64,000 nt of DNA. It comes from CAYVVD01 sp964454975. GTDB lineage: Bacteria; Bacteroidota; Ignavibacteria; Kapaibacteriales; UBA2268. The position numbers were made by a program, and so were the translations under genes. The stretch is taken from the NCBI GenBank assembly GCA_964454975.1, contig CAYVVD010000007.1:1-64000 (forward strand), in the 5' to 3' direction. Positions 19,418-27,732 of the stretch are shown here, piece by piece. How positions within the stretch are numbered: position 1 is the first letter of the stretch; every line of letters begins with the position of its first letter. The notes beneath the pieces are model-generated. The model ran no database searches. It worked only from the letters and a program-made list of their open reading frames with translations, and had not been told where the DNA came from.

Positions 19418-20494
19418 ATGGTGACGGGTTTGAAATTCAAATCTGGCTGCTCTCACTTCCTCGGTTACATCCCCTGTAAACCGCATAAAGAGTATGGTGT
19501 GCATTGCGATGATTGCAACTACTATGAGCCGAAAAAAGGGAAAATATTAATAATCAAACTCGGCGCCATTGGTGATGTAATTCGTACAACGCCATTGTTG
19601 CATAAAATTAAGAAAGAACACCCTGACCATGAAGTCTGGTGGCTGACCTATTCACCTGAAATCATTCCAAAACAGGCCAACAAAGTATTTGATTTCAACC
19701 TTGAATCAATTATCACTCTTGAAAATACACGCTTTGATATCCTAATTAACCTGGACAAAGACAATCAGGCATGCGCTCTTGCGAAAAAAATCGAAGCAGG
19801 CAGAAAATTCGGTTTTATTCTCGAAGAAGGAAAGCCCGCGCCTGTAAACAAGCTCTCTGAACACAAATTTCTCACCGGGCTGTTCGATGATGTTAACCAG
19901 GCTAATACAAAAAGCTATCTAAGGGAGATTTTCGAGATTAGCGGTTGGGAATTCAATGGAGAGGAGTACATCCTCGAAAAAGAGGATTTTGAATGGAGCA
20001 TCCCTTCAGATGGGAAAAAGATTGTCGGATTGAACACAGGTTGCGGTTCGCGATGGGTAACACGCCTTTGGGCTGAAGCCAACTGGGAAAGAATTATAAT
20101 GCGACTGCTTGATGCAGGTTACTTTCCTATGCTTCTTGGCGGAAGCCAGGAACACGAAAAGAACACTCGCTTAAGTGAAAAAACAGGAGCTTATTATCCG
20201 GGGCATTTTAGCCTTGGCAAGTTTATTTCTCTTGTTGACCAATGCAATTTGATTGTGTCGGCAGTTACTCTGGGGATGCATATAGCAATCGGCTTAAAAA
20301 AGCCGCTAATTCTGATGAATAATATTTTCAATCCTCATGAATTTGAGTTATACGGCAGGGGAGAGATTATTCAGCCTGAAAGAGAGTGTAAATGCTTCTT
20401 CAGGCAAACCTGTACAAATGATGAGTATTTTTGTATGGACCACCTTTCGCCGGAAACGATCTTTGAAGCTATTCAGAGGCATCTTCAGGTTTAG
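19418..20494 (+). CDS. glycosyltransferase family 9 (heptosyltransferase-like) with Cys clusters
   Basis: A 358-residue protein, 1 nt after the previous stop. The GT9 core is clear: ILIIKLGAIGDVIRTTPLLHKI at the N-terminal domain, then VGLNTGCGSRWVTRLW and a C-terminal nucleotide-sugar domain with GGSQEH and SAVTLGMHIAIGLKKP. Before the core sit four cysteines (CSHFLGYIPC ... HCDDC), and near the end another set (CKCFFRQTC ... FCMDH). Such Cys-flanked GT9 proteins occur in several phyla; the cysteines may bind a metal. It probably adds a heptose or similar sugar to lipopolysaccharide. The last 26 bases overlap the convergent minus-strand gene. Confidence 0.8.
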   Translation: MVTGLKFKSGCSHFLGYIPCKPHKEYGVHCDDCNYYEPKKGKILIIKLGAIGDVIRTTPLLHKIKKEHPDHEVWWLTYSPEIIPKQANKVFDFNLESIITLENTRFDILINLDKDNQACALAKKIEAGRKFGFILEEGKPAPVNKLSEHKFLTGLFDDVNQANTKSYLREIFEISGWEFNGEEYILEKEDFEWSIPSDGKKIVGLNTGCGSRWVTRLWAEANWERIIMRLLDAGYFPMLLGGSQEHEKNTRLSEKTGAYYPGHFSLGKFISLVDQCNLIVSAVTLGMHIAIGLKKPLILMNNIFNPHEFELYGRGEIIQPERECKCFFRQTCTNDEYFCMDHLSPETIFEAIQRHLQV

Positions 20495-21260
20495 TTTTTT
20501 CCTCTTTGCCAAAAATCTTTACAGCAGGAATATCTTCAAAATATTGATGATAAAACAGCATGTGTAATACATACTCCAAGGCATTTTCAAAATCATCCTT
20601 CCATTGCCATTCAATAATCCCTGTCCTCGGAAATTCGCCCGTATTATCACTAATATTATCAGGTTCAAGATTTGGAGATGCAATAGCGTTGACAAAATCC
20701 ATTACATCGCTTGGCTCTTCTTCGTTCCTGACTACCCAGAAAGCAACCGGCAGAGGCTTTTCGTAGCTGATAAACCACTCTTCGCTTATGTCCATTGCAA
20801 GGTCGTTTGCAGACCCGGGCTCCCAACTGATTGCCAGCTCGCATTCTTTAAGTATATCTTTGTAAGTGCCTTTTACTTCCTTGATTTTAGGCCTGATGCC
20901 GTATTTTTCTAACAGCAGAATTTTGCCTATGATCATAAGGAAATCATTAGGGGAAGGGCTTCCGATACTGTTTACATCTTTCAAGCCCTCCCTGAAAAAA
21001 AATGAAGCAAGCCTTGTATACCCGGTGCTTATTAAAGCAGGCCCCGGGATAATTCGGTAATCAGCATCCATCAGCCCTTTACCATATCCCAGTGGTGTCA
21101 TAAGCGATAGGGATGCCCTGTTTTTTCTCGATAGTTCGTAAGCATTTGTCTCATTGGTTTCAACCAGGTTGTATCCAAGTTCTGCTGCTATCTGTTTTAC
21201 ATTAATCAGCAAGCGCGAATATAGCGGTGTATTTGGTACTACTATTGATTGTTTTATCAT
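20469..21260 (-). CDS. MqnA/MqnD-like periplasmic-binding-fold protein
   Basis: A 263-residue protein without signal peptide. The pattern ASLSLMTPLGYG, then VNSIGSPSPNDFLMIIGKILLLEKYG, and ELAISWEPGSANDLAMDISEEWF ... LPVAFWVV follows the layout of chorismate dehydratase MqnA (futalosine menaquinone pathway), where a DLG..W..xTGLPFVFAxW segment is typical. The match is distant: key positions differ, so another small-ligand or metabolite-binding role is possible. Its 3' end overlaps the convergent GT9 gene by 26 bp. No other mqn gene is in the window. Confidence 0.5.
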   Translation of the reverse strand: MIKQSIVVPNTPLYSRLLINVKQIAAELGYNLVETNETNAYELSRKNRASLSLMTPLGYGKGLMDADYRIIPGPALISTGYTRLASFFFREGLKDVNSIGSPSPNDFLMIIGKILLLEKYGIRPKIKEVKGTYKDILKECELAISWEPGSANDLAMDISEEWFISYEKPLPVAFWVVRNEEEPSDVMDFVNAIASPNLEPDNISDNTGEFPRTGIIEWQWKDDFENALEYVLHMLFYHQYFEDIPAVKIFGKEEKTKPEDASE

Positions 21261-21369
21261 TTAATTTATAATTTTAATTTTGAATTAGTTGCAAAAATAA
21301 GAGAAGCATCTGAAACTAAAAATTTCAAACCGGGAATCTGATAATCTTGATTTCAGAAAGTATCTAAAG

Positions 21370-21807
21370 TTGGCGACAGGCCCAGCTGCTTCGGCATTTA
21401 TTGAATATTCTGAATTAAACAGCGGGAAAGCGATTATCAGATACTTTGATTCATGGCACATGTACAAGGAAAAGAATCCCGGTTCAATTGTCGAAAAGGG
21501 AATTTTTGATTCATATTTTGCTGATATTGAAAATATCGAGATAATGCTTGTTCGTGAACCGGTTAAAATTTTGATGTTCAACAGGTTGATAAATGAAATC
21601 AAGTTTGAAATACCTCATTTGGGAAAAGCATACATCACTGAAATTGAAAGGGTAAAAGCCGAGAGAATCCTTGGTATTGATTTTCAGTTAATGAGTCAAA
21701 ACCCGAACAAATGGGTTAAATTTGTAGATGAATGGGTGTTTAGCCCTGAAAAAAAAACTCTGTTTCTTAAGGAGTTTACAAGGATAGATGAAAATAAGCA
21801 GACATGA
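21370..21807 (+). CDS. conserved-looking protein of unknown function upstream of yjbQ
   Basis: A 145-residue cytoplasmic protein, not recognised. Its 3' end overlaps yjbQ by 20 nt, so the two are coupled. The start is uncertain: TTG 21370 has a weak AAAG in front, but the frame stays open upstream to a stop near 21297 with no ATG or GTG, so a CTG start near 21308 is conceivable. The sequence is mixed alpha/beta with several Lys/Glu-rich helices (ERVKAERILGIDFQL) and no Cys/His metal motif. Confidence 0.55.
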   Translation: MATGPAASAFIEYSELNSGKAIIRYFDSWHMYKEKNPGSIVEKGIFDSYFADIENIEIMLVREPVKILMFNRLINEIKFEIPHLGKAYITEIERVKAERILGIDFQLMSQNPNKWVKFVDEWVFSPEKKTLFLKEFTRIDENKQT

Positions 21808-22210
21808 AATAAAATTGAAACCCCGCAAAAGGGGGTTTCATCTGATTACTGCGGAGATCGAATCCATGTTGACTGCACTTGCGTCCTTTCGTGCCGGTAT
21901 TGCACATATATTCATCAGGCATACAAGTGCATCGCTTGCAATAAATGAAAATGCCGACCCGACAGTAAGAGATGATTTCGAGGCATTCTTCAACAGATTG
22001 GTGCCGGAGTCGGCAAATTACTTCATGCATACAACTGAAGGCCCGGATGATATGACTTCTCACATCAAAAGCTCTTTATTGGGCAGTTCTGTCTCAATTC
22101 CCATAAAGAATGGCAGTTTTGACATGGGTACATGGCAGGGGATTTACCTTTGTGAGCACCGTAACTATGGCGGCAGCAGAAAATTAACCGTAACACTGTT
22201 TGGAGAATGA
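21788..22210 (+). CDS. yjbQ: YjbQ family protein (UPF0047, secondary thiamine-phosphate synthase)
   Basis: A 140-residue protein, full length for the family. The conserved core is present: IFIRHTSASLAINENADP, then MTSHIKSSLLGSSVSIP and WQGIYLCEHR. The family is known for weak thiamine-phosphate synthase activity in vivo; its main role is unsettled. ATG 21788 lies within the end of the upstream gene, and the stop overlaps queC by 4 nt (ATGA), which gives a tight three-gene unit. Confidence 0.85.
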   Translation: MKISRHEIKLKPRKRGFHLITAEIESMLTALASFRAGIAHIFIRHTSASLAINENADPTVRDDFEAFFNRLVPESANYFMHTTEGPDDMTSHIKSSLLGSSVSIPIKNGSFDMGTWQGIYLCEHRNYGGSRKLTVTLFGE

Positions 22211-22899
22211 TGTCAACAAAGGAAAAAGCAGTAGTTATGATAAGCGGGGGTATGGATTCTGCATTATGCATTGCATTGGCAAAAGAAGCGGGATTCGACA
22301 TAGCAGGCCTGCACATTAACTATGGGCAGCGGACTGAAAACAAAGAATTGCTTAGCTTCAACGCACTTGCAACTCATTACGGGATAGCAAATAAGCTGGT
22401 GGTTGATCTGCGATATCTTGCAAAGATCGGTGGTTCGAGCCTTACTGATAGAAGTATTGAAGTAACCGGGGCGAATCTCAAGAGTAAAGAAATACCTACA
22501 AGTTATGTCCCTTTCAGAAATGCTAATATATTATGCATTGCTACAAGTTGGGCTGAAGTAACCGGGGCAACAGCTGTCTTTATCGGAGCAGTTGAGGAGG
22601 ATTCCTCCGGTTATCCAGATACGAGAAAAGATTTTTTCGAATCTTTCCAGGAGATAATTAATAAAGGGACTAAACCAGGCAGCAATATAAGGATTCACAC
22701 ACCTATCATTAATTTTAGCAAAGCACAGATAGTTAAAAAAGGGATAGAACTGGGAGTTCCCTTTGAGCTAACCTGGAGCTGCTATAAGAGTGAGTCACCG
22801 GCCTGTGGATTATGCGACTCATGTGCACTAAGGCTTCGCGGATTCCGGCTCGCCGGTTATAATGACCCCCTCGGATACACTACCAGGCCTGAATATTAA
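22207..22899 (+). CDS. queC: 7-cyano-7-deazaguanine synthase
   Basis: A 230-residue enzyme that makes preQ0 from 7-carboxy-7-deazaguanine, ammonia and ATP, a step to queuosine in tRNA. The ATP-pyrophosphatase loop SGGMDS is at residues 13-18. The zinc site is at the end (WSCYKSESPACGLCDSCALR, four Cys). ATG 22207 overlaps the yjbQ stop by 4 nt. The other que genes are not in this window. Confidence 0.93.
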   Translation: MMSTKEKAVVMISGGMDSALCIALAKEAGFDIAGLHINYGQRTENKELLSFNALATHYGIANKLVVDLRYLAKIGGSSLTDRSIEVTGANLKSKEIPTSYVPFRNANILCIATSWAEVTGATAVFIGAVEEDSSGYPDTRKDFFESFQEIINKGTKPGSNIRIHTPIINFSKAQIVKKGIELGVPFELTWSCYKSESPACGLCDSCALRLRGFRLAGYNDPLGYTTRPEY

Positions 22900-22934
22900 T
22901 CAATAATTTGTTTTTCTGTTTTTGCAAAATGTGT

Positions 22935-22942
22935 TATATTTG
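22935..22942 (+). promoter_or_regulatory. putative rpsD promoter, Bacteroidota-type -7 element
   Basis: TATATTTG matches the TAnnTTTG -7 element used by the Bacteroidota sigma factor. The upstream TTTG copies at 22907 and 22921 are not at the ideal 19-21 nt spacing, so the -33 element is weak. It would place the start point about 35 nt before rpsD. Confidence 0.5.
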
Positions 22943-22982
22943 TCGTCTATCGCTTTTAGCGTTTTTTAAATAGTGAGGAAAG

Positions 22983-23585
22983 ATGAATTATAACGGCCCA
23001 AAAGTGAAATTATCCCGAAAGACGGGGATTAATATGACTCCCAAGGCACATAAGTATTCTTCAAGGAAACCTTATGGGCCAGGCCAGCATGGTAACTCGA
23101 AGAGGCGTTCCAAGCAGTCGGACTATGGCAAACAGTTACTTGAAAAGCAGCGCCTTCGTCTGCAATTTAATATTTCAGAAAGCCAGATGCTTAATTATTA
23201 CAAGGAAGCAACAAGACTTACAGGAAACACTGGTGAAATTCTTGTGCAGTTACTCGAATCACGCCTTGATGCACTCCTCTTCAGGACCGGTCTTGCCCGA
23301 TCGGTTTATGCTGCAAGGCAGTACGTAAGCCACGGCCATGTGCATGTAAACGGTAAGAAAGTAAATATAGCTTCTTATAAAGTTAAAGTGAATGATAATG
23401 TAAGTATTAAAGAGAAAAGCAGGAAAATAGAAGCAATCCAGGAAGCATTGCGCTCGGCAGCCCCACCGCCTTATATCGAATTATCAAAGGCCGATTTCTC
23501 GTTTAAGTACCTTTACATACCGCCTCGCGAGGAAATCCCTGTACAATGTGAAGTATCATTAGTCGTTGAATTCTACTCGAGATAA
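22983..23585 (+). CDS. rpsD: 30S ribosomal protein S4
   Basis: A 200-residue protein, normal length, with an N-terminal domain lacking the zinc-binding cysteines (C-minus type) and the S4 RNA-binding domain (ESRLDALLFRTGLARS, ARQYVSHGHVHVNGKKV). ATG 22983 follows GAGGAAAG. It binds 16S rRNA early in 30S assembly. In most bacteria rpsD lies in the alpha operon with rpsM, rpsK and rpoA; here it stands alone with its own promoter-like element and strong terminator, so it may be a relocated or second copy. Confidence 0.92.
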   Translation: MNYNGPKVKLSRKTGINMTPKAHKYSSRKPYGPGQHGNSKRRSKQSDYGKQLLEKQRLRLQFNISESQMLNYYKEATRLTGNTGEILVQLLESRLDALLFRTGLARSVYAARQYVSHGHVHVNGKKVNIASYKVKVNDNVSIKEKSRKIEAIQEALRSAAPPPYIELSKADFSFKYLYIPPREEIPVQCEVSLVVEFYSR

Positions 23586-23611
23586 TCAATTGCTGAAAAT
23601 ATTCTCTAAAA

Positions 23612-23639
23612 AACCTTCCGGAATTGGAAGGTTTTTTTT
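23612..23639 (+). terminator. Rho-independent terminator of rpsD
   Basis: The 8-bp stem AACCTTCC / GGAAGGTT with loop GGAATT hairpins 27 nt after the stop and is followed by an uninterrupted run of T. This is a textbook terminator. Confidence 0.92.
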
Positions 23640-23799
23640 GCTTATTAACTTAAAAATTATATTTTCGCAAAAAAATAAAATAGGAACTCTAACGATTAAC
23701 ACGTGTGATGCAGCATAAATCAAGATGTAACCTTTAAAAAGGACTTTTGTTATGTTAATAAATCTGAAAATAATTCAATTAATAAATCAGGAATAAGTA

Positions 23800-24039
23800 A
23801 TGTTCTGGACTCCGGAATTAGCAAAATCATTAGAAGACGCTCCATGGCCTGCAACCAAGGACGAGCTCTACGACTACGCGAGCCGTACGGGCTGCCCGCA
23901 ACAGGTGCTGGATAACCTACTGGAATTAGATGATACAGATGAACTTATTGAAGGCATGGAAGACCTCTGGCCCGAGTATGAAGATGTCACTAACGAAGAA
24001 TACTTTTATAACGATGACGAAGAAGAGCAATACTATTAA
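23800..24039 (+). CDS. DUF2795 small acidic protein
   Basis: A 79-residue protein. WPATKDELYDYASRTGCPQQVLDNLLEL is the DUF2795 core, seen in short proteins across Bacteroidota and Chlorobiota. The C-terminal 20 residues are almost all Asp, Glu and Tyr. Function unknown. It is bracketed by two strong terminators, so it is expressed alone from the 23640-23799 region, where I see no clear -7 element. Confidence 0.8.
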   Translation: MFWTPELAKSLEDAPWPATKDELYDYASRTGCPQQVLDNLLELDDTDELIEGMEDLWPEYEDVTNEEYFYNDDEEEQYY

Positions 24040-24057
24040 GCTTGCAATTATTTAATG

Positions 24058-24095
24058 AATAAGGGAAAAGCGTACACTTTTCCCTTATTTTTTTT
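24058..24095 (+). terminator. Rho-independent terminator after DUF2795 gene
   Basis: AATAAGGGAAAAG pairs perfectly with CTTTTCCCTTATT around a 6-nt loop and runs into eight T. It ends the DUF2795 transcript and lies directly before the Omp85 gene, whose own promoter must therefore lie inside or just after it. Confidence 0.92.
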
Positions 24096-24104
24096 AATTT
24101 ATCG

Positions 24105-26399
24105 GTGTTATTAACCACAAACCGCATCATATTGAATTTCAATACATTATATCAGATAATTTCGTTGATTACGGTTCTGAGTATTACCTCTTTATGGTGC
24201 GGCCATGATGACCCGCCTTATTCCTCTCCTCTTGACCCTTATAATTATGAACTGAATAGTATTATATTCTCCGGCAACGAGACATTTGATAACCTTACAC
24301 TGCTCGGCGCAATCAGGCTCCGCGAGAGCGACAGAAGTATTTCGCACCAGGTATTCCAATACATGTTCGACAATATAATTCAGTTTGGATTTGTGCCGAA
24401 TGTTTATAAAGCCGCATTTTACCAGCGCCTCGATGAGAGAACCATGGAAATTCGATATTTCAGCCGGAACCATGTTGAAAAGGATGTGGAATCCCTTGCT
24501 GACTATTACAATAGAAAAGGTTTTCACGAAGCCGAAGTAAGCTTTGCTTTTTATGGCAACCCTGAAACAAAGAAGAATGTTCTTGAGTTTGTAATAGATG
24601 AAGGCGAGCGTTCTTTTACAGGCCCGGTTAATTATATTGGCCTGGACAGCCTGCCCTATGATGTAAAGCTTCGCGTTGATAAACAAATACTTATTAATGA
24701 TACTGTTCCTTTCGATGAAGACCTGATTATGGCTGAAGTGGAAGGGATTAATCTCCTGTTGAAGAACTGGGGGTATTACTACGACTCGCTTAATGCGCCA
24801 CCCAAAGTAGTCAAAAGCTCGAATAATACTGATAGTGTTGTTGTTTTTTTCGATACAGGCAAACGTGTTAAAGTGCTTGGCTATGAGTTTGTTGATTCAC
24901 TACGTAATCAGCCCAAAGTTGTTGACGGGCTTAAGGAAAAACTGATTGACTTAAGTAATGATGGCTGGTACCGCATGGAAGACCGCCAGGAATCAATCAG
25001 CAGGATGATTTCGCTTGGCACTTTCGACAGGGTGCTGATTGACACAAGTTCTCAACATGGCCATGTAACAGACTCTACCCTGACGTTTGTAGTTTTGACG
25101 CAATATAGAAAAAGCCGTGAGTGGGGAACAGGTATCTTTTTAAATGAATCATACGACAATGCTACAAACCTGGGTTTCGAAATTGAGTTCCAGCATAGAA
25201 ACCTGTTAAATGCCGCTCAAAATTTTCGTTTATTCGGGAACATAGGTATAAGGGACGTAGGTTCCCTCTTGAGTAATCCCGAAGACCTGGCAAGAATCAG
25301 CCGTTGGGAATACGAAACACAGCTCGGTTTTAACTTTACACAGCCATATCTTTTTATGTTTGATAAGACAGTTGTAAACCTTAGTACATTACCTTTGTAT
25401 TCCTTCAGGCGCATTAATGAAATCAGGATTTCTACAATTGTAGCGCCGATAAAGTTTCCGATTATTCTACCCGGGAATACATTCTTTAGCAATATAATTG
25501 TGGACTTTACATTTGAGAGACAGGAACCGGACAACTTTGCCCAAACAATAAGCGACCTCAAAAACAATGCTCAATCCCTGCAAGACTCTTTAAGAGTTGA
25601 ACAAGCAATCAGGATTTATGGCGACCTTGACGATTATTTCCGTTCACCGGAAAGCGGGTTGTTTTCATCAAACCTATTGGGTGTTTCTCTAATATCAGAC
25701 AAAAGAAACAACCTCTTTGAACCGACAAGTGGCCACTTTTTTAACATGACTCTTGATGGTAGCAATGTTTTTCTCTCCTATTCAATTCTCTCTGCACTCG
25801 CAAATTACTTAAGAGCACAAATATCGCATTACCAATACATTTCTCTTGGCAGACAGGCAGTGCTTGCATTAAAAGGCCATGCAGGAGCAATTTGGCTATT
25901 TGAATCCGGTAACAGCTATGTACCACTGGACAGGCAGTTTTTTGCGGGTGGAGCGAACTCTGTACGCGGATGGCCGACAAGAAAACTTAGATATACAAAA
26001 TTACCTGTGGATTCACTTGGCGGTGAAAGGACCTACGACCTGGTTGAGGACATCATTGGTAATAAGCAGATCATTGAAGGTAGTATTGAACTGAGGTACA
26101 GATTTACAAGGCCTGAGAACATTGGCGGGGTGATTGCCACTCAAATTGCCAATATAGGCGTTACAACATTTGTCGATTTCGGGAATGCATATAATTGGTT
26201 GATTGGTGATGAAACAGGGAAGCTTAAACTCCTTGATGTATTTTCAAACCTTGCGGTTTCCTGGGGTGTGGGTATCAGGTATGCAACACCAATCGGGCCT
26301 TTCAGGCTGGATTTCGCCTGGCCGCTTCACGATCCGCTTGGCAAGCGCGATCCTTTTACAAATACCCAGTTCCACATCGGCCTTGGTCATGCATTTTAG
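24105..26399 (+). CDS. Omp85 family outer-membrane assembly protein (BamA/TamA-like)
   Basis: About 764 residues: POTRA-like repeats in residues about 45-330 (NSIIFSGNETFDNLTLLGA, RVKVLGYEFVDSLR), then a 16-stranded-type surface-antigen barrel with GLFSSNLLGVSLISDKRNN, FFAGGANSVRGWPTRKL and a C-terminal strand ending in Phe (FHIGLGHAF). The RGW motif is the Omp85 L6 lock. Such proteins insert beta-barrel proteins into the outer membrane. Two or three POTRAs instead of five suggests the TamA or a BamA-like paralogue. The start is uncertain: GTG 24105 lacks a clear ribosome-binding site, but a hydrophobic signal segment follows. Confidence 0.82.
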   Translation: MLLTTNRIILNFNTLYQIISLITVLSITSLWCGHDDPPYSSPLDPYNYELNSIIFSGNETFDNLTLLGAIRLRESDRSISHQVFQYMFDNIIQFGFVPNVYKAAFYQRLDERTMEIRYFSRNHVEKDVESLADYYNRKGFHEAEVSFAFYGNPETKKNVLEFVIDEGERSFTGPVNYIGLDSLPYDVKLRVDKQILINDTVPFDEDLIMAEVEGINLLLKNWGYYYDSLNAPPKVVKSSNNTDSVVVFFDTGKRVKVLGYEFVDSLRNQPKVVDGLKEKLIDLSNDGWYRMEDRQESISRMISLGTFDRVLIDTSSQHGHVTDSTLTFVVLTQYRKSREWGTGIFLNESYDNATNLGFEIEFQHRNLLNAAQNFRLFGNIGIRDVGSLLSNPEDLARISRWEYETQLGFNFTQPYLFMFDKTVVNLSTLPLYSFRRINEIRISTIVAPIKFPIILPGNTFFSNIIVDFTFERQEPDNFAQTISDLKNNAQSLQDSLRVEQAIRIYGDLDDYFRSPESGLFSSNLLGVSLISDKRNNLFEPTSGHFFNMTLDGSNVFLSYSILSALANYLRAQISHYQYISLGRQAVLALKGHAGAIWLFESGNSYVPLDRQFFAGGANSVRGWPTRKLRYTKLPVDSLGGERTYDLVEDIIGNKQIIEGSIELRYRFTRPENIGGVIATQIANIGVTTFVDFGNAYNWLIGDETGKLKLLDVFSNLAVSWGVGIRYATPIGPFRLDFAWPLHDPLGKRDPFTNTQFHIGLGHAF

Positions 26400-26467
26400 A
26401 AACCAAAATCGGTTTTTATCGTAGAATAATGTAAATTTTGGCTAATTCTTAAAAACCAGGTGGTAGT

Positions 26468-27370
26468 ATGAAAAAAACGTTACTCTTTCTCTCTATGTTC
26501 ATGTTTGTCCTTGCAGGCGCCCTCTATGCGCAGGATGAGGAAATAACAGGCGAAAAAGTTACAGAACACGAAGGCTGGGACAAGGGTATGGGTTGGAAGC
26601 CCGAAATGCGTTTTGGCGACCCCGCTATTGAGCTTCATTATGGTATTGTAAAACCCGGATTCCATGAAGATGCATTTTCCGGCGACATAACTTCTACATT
26701 TTCCGGGGAAATCAGGCTCGGCAATGTCCGGCTTACACAGATGTCCAAAAATGTGGTTAAATACCGCTTCCCGTATTTATTTATCGGGAGAATCAGCGAT
26801 GATTTCGGAGAATTGGATTTAAAACCGAGTGAACTAATTGCAGAAAACTGGAAATTCGGATCTTCTTCCAGCAATGGTTACGGTTATAATTTTGGTGAAC
26901 ATACAAACCTGATCTTTTATAACACAACAGGTGTGGTATGGTCTTTTCTGAATTTTCCGAATCATAAGCTAATAGGACTGCAAGGTGATGACCTGACCCG
27001 TGTAACTGATTTCGGTGATGAGGTTATGCGCTTTGGCGACACCTACGATGTAGGTATCCGCTTTTACCCAATCAAGATACTTGCTGTGAATGTAGGTTAC
27101 GAAGGGACGATGGTGTTCCCGAGGCATTTATTCTGGAAATGGGCTGTATCAGAGATTATTGAAGGCGCCGCATCCGGCCTGATTGACAACTTTGCAAGGA
27201 AAGTATTCGAAGCAACACCGGAGGCGTTGCCTGTTGTGGCTGTAGTACTTAAAGGCGCTGTAAACTATGCAATGTTCGAACTTCGCAAGGGCGACATGAA
27301 CTGGCCATTCGAAACAGCAGCTCCATTCACATTTGAGACATTCAAAGTTGGCTTGAATTTTACTTTTTGA
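26468..27370 (+). CDS. predicted outer-membrane protein
   Basis: A 300-residue protein with a signal peptide ending ALYAQ (residue 22). ATG 26468 is preceded by AGGTGG. Beta-strand-like segments alternate with glycines (IELHYGIVKPGF, EIRLGNVRLTQMS, YDVGIRFYPIKILAVNVGY), and the last residues FKVGLNFTF end in Phe, as outer-membrane barrel proteins do. It follows the Omp85 gene, its likely insertase class, by 69 nt. No family was recognised. Confidence 0.65.
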   Translation: MKKTLLFLSMFMFVLAGALYAQDEEITGEKVTEHEGWDKGMGWKPEMRFGDPAIELHYGIVKPGFHEDAFSGDITSTFSGEIRLGNVRLTQMSKNVVKYRFPYLFIGRISDDFGELDLKPSELIAENWKFGSSSSNGYGYNFGEHTNLIFYNTTGVVWSFLNFPNHKLIGLQGDDLTRVTDFGDEVMRFGDTYDVGIRFYPIKILAVNVGYEGTMVFPRHLFWKWAVSEIIEGAASGLIDNFARKVFEATPEALPVVAVVLKGAVNYAMFELRKGDMNWPFETAAPFTFETFKVGLNFTF

Positions 27371-27392
27371 TTTAATCGAAATAATAAATGAT

Positions 27393-27414
27393 GAGCCGCA
27401 AGATTATGCGGCTC
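27393..27414. terminator. bidirectional hairpin terminator
   Basis: GAGCCGCA pairs with TGCGGCTC around AGATTA. It lies 22 nt after the outer-membrane protein gene and at the 3' side of the minus-strand zinc-ribbon pseudogene. The T-run is poor on both sides. Confidence 0.55.
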
Positions 27415-27421
27415 TGCTTAT

Positions 27422-27610
27422 TTATTCCTCATCCTCACTGTATTCTTCTGTTTCGCCCATGGGGATTTTCCCAATGCGTTTCATTTTCCCAGAGCCGCAC
27501 TCGGAGCATTCATACCCGCCGTATTCCTTGCATTTGTAAACATAAATGTCGCTTTAGGAAAGGCAGGCGCCTGCTTCAATTCCTCAATTCGGGCAAATAT
27601 CAAATTTCAT
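27422..27610 (-). pseudogene. broken small zinc-ribbon protein with two in-frame stops
   Basis: Reading the minus strand from ATG 27610, just after an intact GAGGTGG ribosome-binding site, gives a 62-codon frame with two internal stops: TGA at codon 9 and TAA at codon 19. The rest reads as a zinc-ribbon protein: MKFDICPN, stop, GIEAGACLS, stop, then SDIYVYKCKEYGGYECSECG and an acidic end. The TGA sits where the second Cys of a CPxCG knuckle is expected (TGC to TGA). Because a TAA is also present, selenocysteine readthrough would not rescue it. It is either a recent pseudogene or contains sequencing errors. Confidence 0.65.
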
Positions 27611-27732
27611 AATCCACCTCAAATTTGTTGTTTAATTTTGGTAGATAAATTTACTAAAAAAGTAAATGATTAACCCAAATATTTACTTTGGACACAAGTT
27701 GCTAAGTGTTTGAAAAAGAGCAATTTAGCCCA

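Noticed and set aside
27580..27610. TGA codon 9 as selenocysteine
   Set aside because: A second stop (TAA) ten codons later and the absence of a clear SECIS hairpin argue against readthrough.
27388..27612. Plus-strand 74-codon frame
   Set aside because: It is the antisense of the zinc-ribbon pseudogene and has no ribosome-binding site or family pattern.
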